From: DAIUFH01 sp036844705
GTDB taxonomy: Bacteria > Bacillota > Clostridia > Tissierellales > Tissierellaceae
Reading direction: 5' to 3'
Length of the DNA stretch: 31,591 nucleotides
NCBI GenBank assembly: GCA_036844705.1
Contig: DAIUFH010000020.1
Coordinates: forward strand, 1 to 31,591
The stretch's first letter is position 1; each line of letters opens with the position of its first letter. Below, in pieces: positions 30,798 through 31,591 of this stretch. A model generated the notes under the pieces. The model ran no database searches and was not told where the DNA came from. It saw only the letters and a program-made list of their open reading frames with translations. The position numbers and the translations under genes were made by a program.

Positions 30798-31591
30798 CTA
30801 GGCTGGTCTAACAATAGATATAACCATATTCTCAGGTCTTAAATGGTTTTTATATCTAGTCAATAAATCTCTAAACTCTATAGATTCCACTAGATTTAAA
30901 TAGTCGAATAGGTTAAATTGATCGAAATATAAATCAACAAAGTTATTTGCTATAAATTCAACTGAATTAAATCCCATAAGGAAGTTTCCAAGATTCTTTT
31001 TCTTTAATCTGTCAAAATCCTCTTCTAATAGGTTTTCACTAGGATCTTTATTTATCAACTCAAGAACTCTTTCTTGTACTTTTTCAGGATTATTAGACTC
31101 TCCAATTACCAGAGAATGTCCGTAGGTTTTCTTTCCGGTAAAATATGCTCCAAAGCTATTATATATTAAACCTTCATTGTATAAATCGTTATAAAATTTA
31201 GAGCTAGGTGAAAACATCATATCAAGAATCATATTTGTGATGATATCCTTCTTAATTAATTCTTCTCCAATCAAATTAAGTTCATTATCCTTAAAGCCTA
31301 TATAAAACATTGGAGTGGCAACCTGCATTTTCACATCTATGGTTTTTTCTTTTATACTGTCGGGTTCATCAACTAATATTCTCATATCTGTGTCATCTAC
31401 TTTATCAAAATGTCTTTCTGTCTTTTTCACTACTTCCAATATCTTCTCAAAGGAAAGATCTCCGACAATGAATAGAACCATATTTGCAGGGTTATAAAAT
31501 GTATTATATGCTTTATACATTAATTCTTTATTAATGGTTTGTATACTCTCCACTGTTCCTGCTATATCAATTTTTACTGGATGATTTAAAT
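30798..31591 (-). CDS. M16 family metallopeptidase, C-terminal part (5' end outside window)
   Basis: The reading frame is open to the window edge, so the gene is cut. The visible part begins LNHPVKIDIAGTVESIQ and contains YNTFYNPANMVLFIVGDL, the typical end of the first pitrilysin-type domain, then the second domain with MFYIGFKDNEL, YNSFGAYFTGKKTYGHS and LTRYKNHLRPENMVISIV at the C-terminus. The zinc motif HxxEH lies outside, so catalytic competence cannot be judged. It resembles the YmfH-type M16 proteins of Firmicutes, which often occur in pairs. A GTG inside the frame at 31553 is not the true start. The lgt gene follows 54 bases downstream. Confidence 0.88.
   Translation of the reverse strand, partial: LNHPVKIDIAGTVESIQTINKELMYKAYNTFYNPANMVLFIVGDLSFEKILEVVKKTERHFDKVDDTDMRILVDEPDSIKEKTIDVKMQVATPMFYIGFKDNELNLIGEELIKKDIITNMILDMMFSPSSKFYNDLYNEGLIYNSFGAYFTGKKTYGHSLVIGESNNPEKVQERVLELINKDPSENLLEEDFDRLKKKNLGNFLMGFNSVEFIANNFVDLYFDQFNLFDYLNLVESIEFRDLLTRYKNHLRPENMVISIVRPA

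Noticed and set aside
1..31591. A novel defence, mobile or biosynthetic system
   Set aside because: All genes belong to known housekeeping, division, wall, sporulation or translation families on one strand, with no transposase, phage, toxin, CRISPR or repeat array signal.

Overview
The window comes from a low-GC, Gram-positive, endospore-forming anaerobe. It is most likely a clostridial or Tissierellales-type Firmicute. The grounds are the AT-rich codon use, strong AGGAGG-type ribosome binding sites, T-box leaders, the spoIIGA-sigE-sigG block, a meso-DAP type MurE motif and an ornithine-racemase-like enzyme. The genus is an inference and cannot be fixed from the sequence alone. All 29 supported genes lie on the minus strand, so transcription runs from high to low coordinates. 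I see no tRNA or rRNA genes, CRISPR array, transposase, phage gene or integration site.

In transcription order, the window opens with the 3' part of an M16 peptidase gene (cut by the window edge) and lgt, which ends at a strong terminator. The division and cell wall (dcw) cluster follows: mraZ, rsmH, ftsL, a PASTA-containing class B PBP, murE, mraY, murD, ftsW, murG, murA, ftsQ/divIB, two DUF881 genes (ylxW, ylxX), sbp and ftsZ. ftsA, murB, murC and murF are not in the cluster. mraZ has a candidate sigma-H promoter followed by three GTGG repeats spaced exactly 10 bp, the expected form of an MraZ operator. Smaller intercistronic structures (mraZ-rsmH hairpin, PBP-murE terminator, murG-murA hairpin on the murA ribosome binding site) may set relative expression inside the cluster.

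After the ftsZ terminator comes the sporulation block: spoIIGA-sigE behind a -35/-10 pair with an unusually long 21-bp spacer, then a UUCG terminator, then sigG behind a candidate sigma-F/G promoter, then ylmC. These encode the mother-cell sigma factor, its processing protease and the late forespore sigma factor. nrdR and a PLP-dependent ornithine/alanine-type racemase follow, then a GntP-family permease after a 248-bp gap, and rarA.

The last third holds two aminoacyl-tRNA synthetase genes. asnS and leuS each have a complete T-box leader with a readable specifier codon (AAC and CTC), and each leader has a well-formed sigma-A promoter. The asnS promoter is a perfect consensus and is overlapped by a perfect 18-bp palindrome. 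A short dispersed-repeat-like element sits between the asnS T-box terminator and its start codon. A degV gene and argH close the window.

The gene content is conserved and largely ordinary. I did not find a new multi-gene system. The points worth a second look are regulatory.
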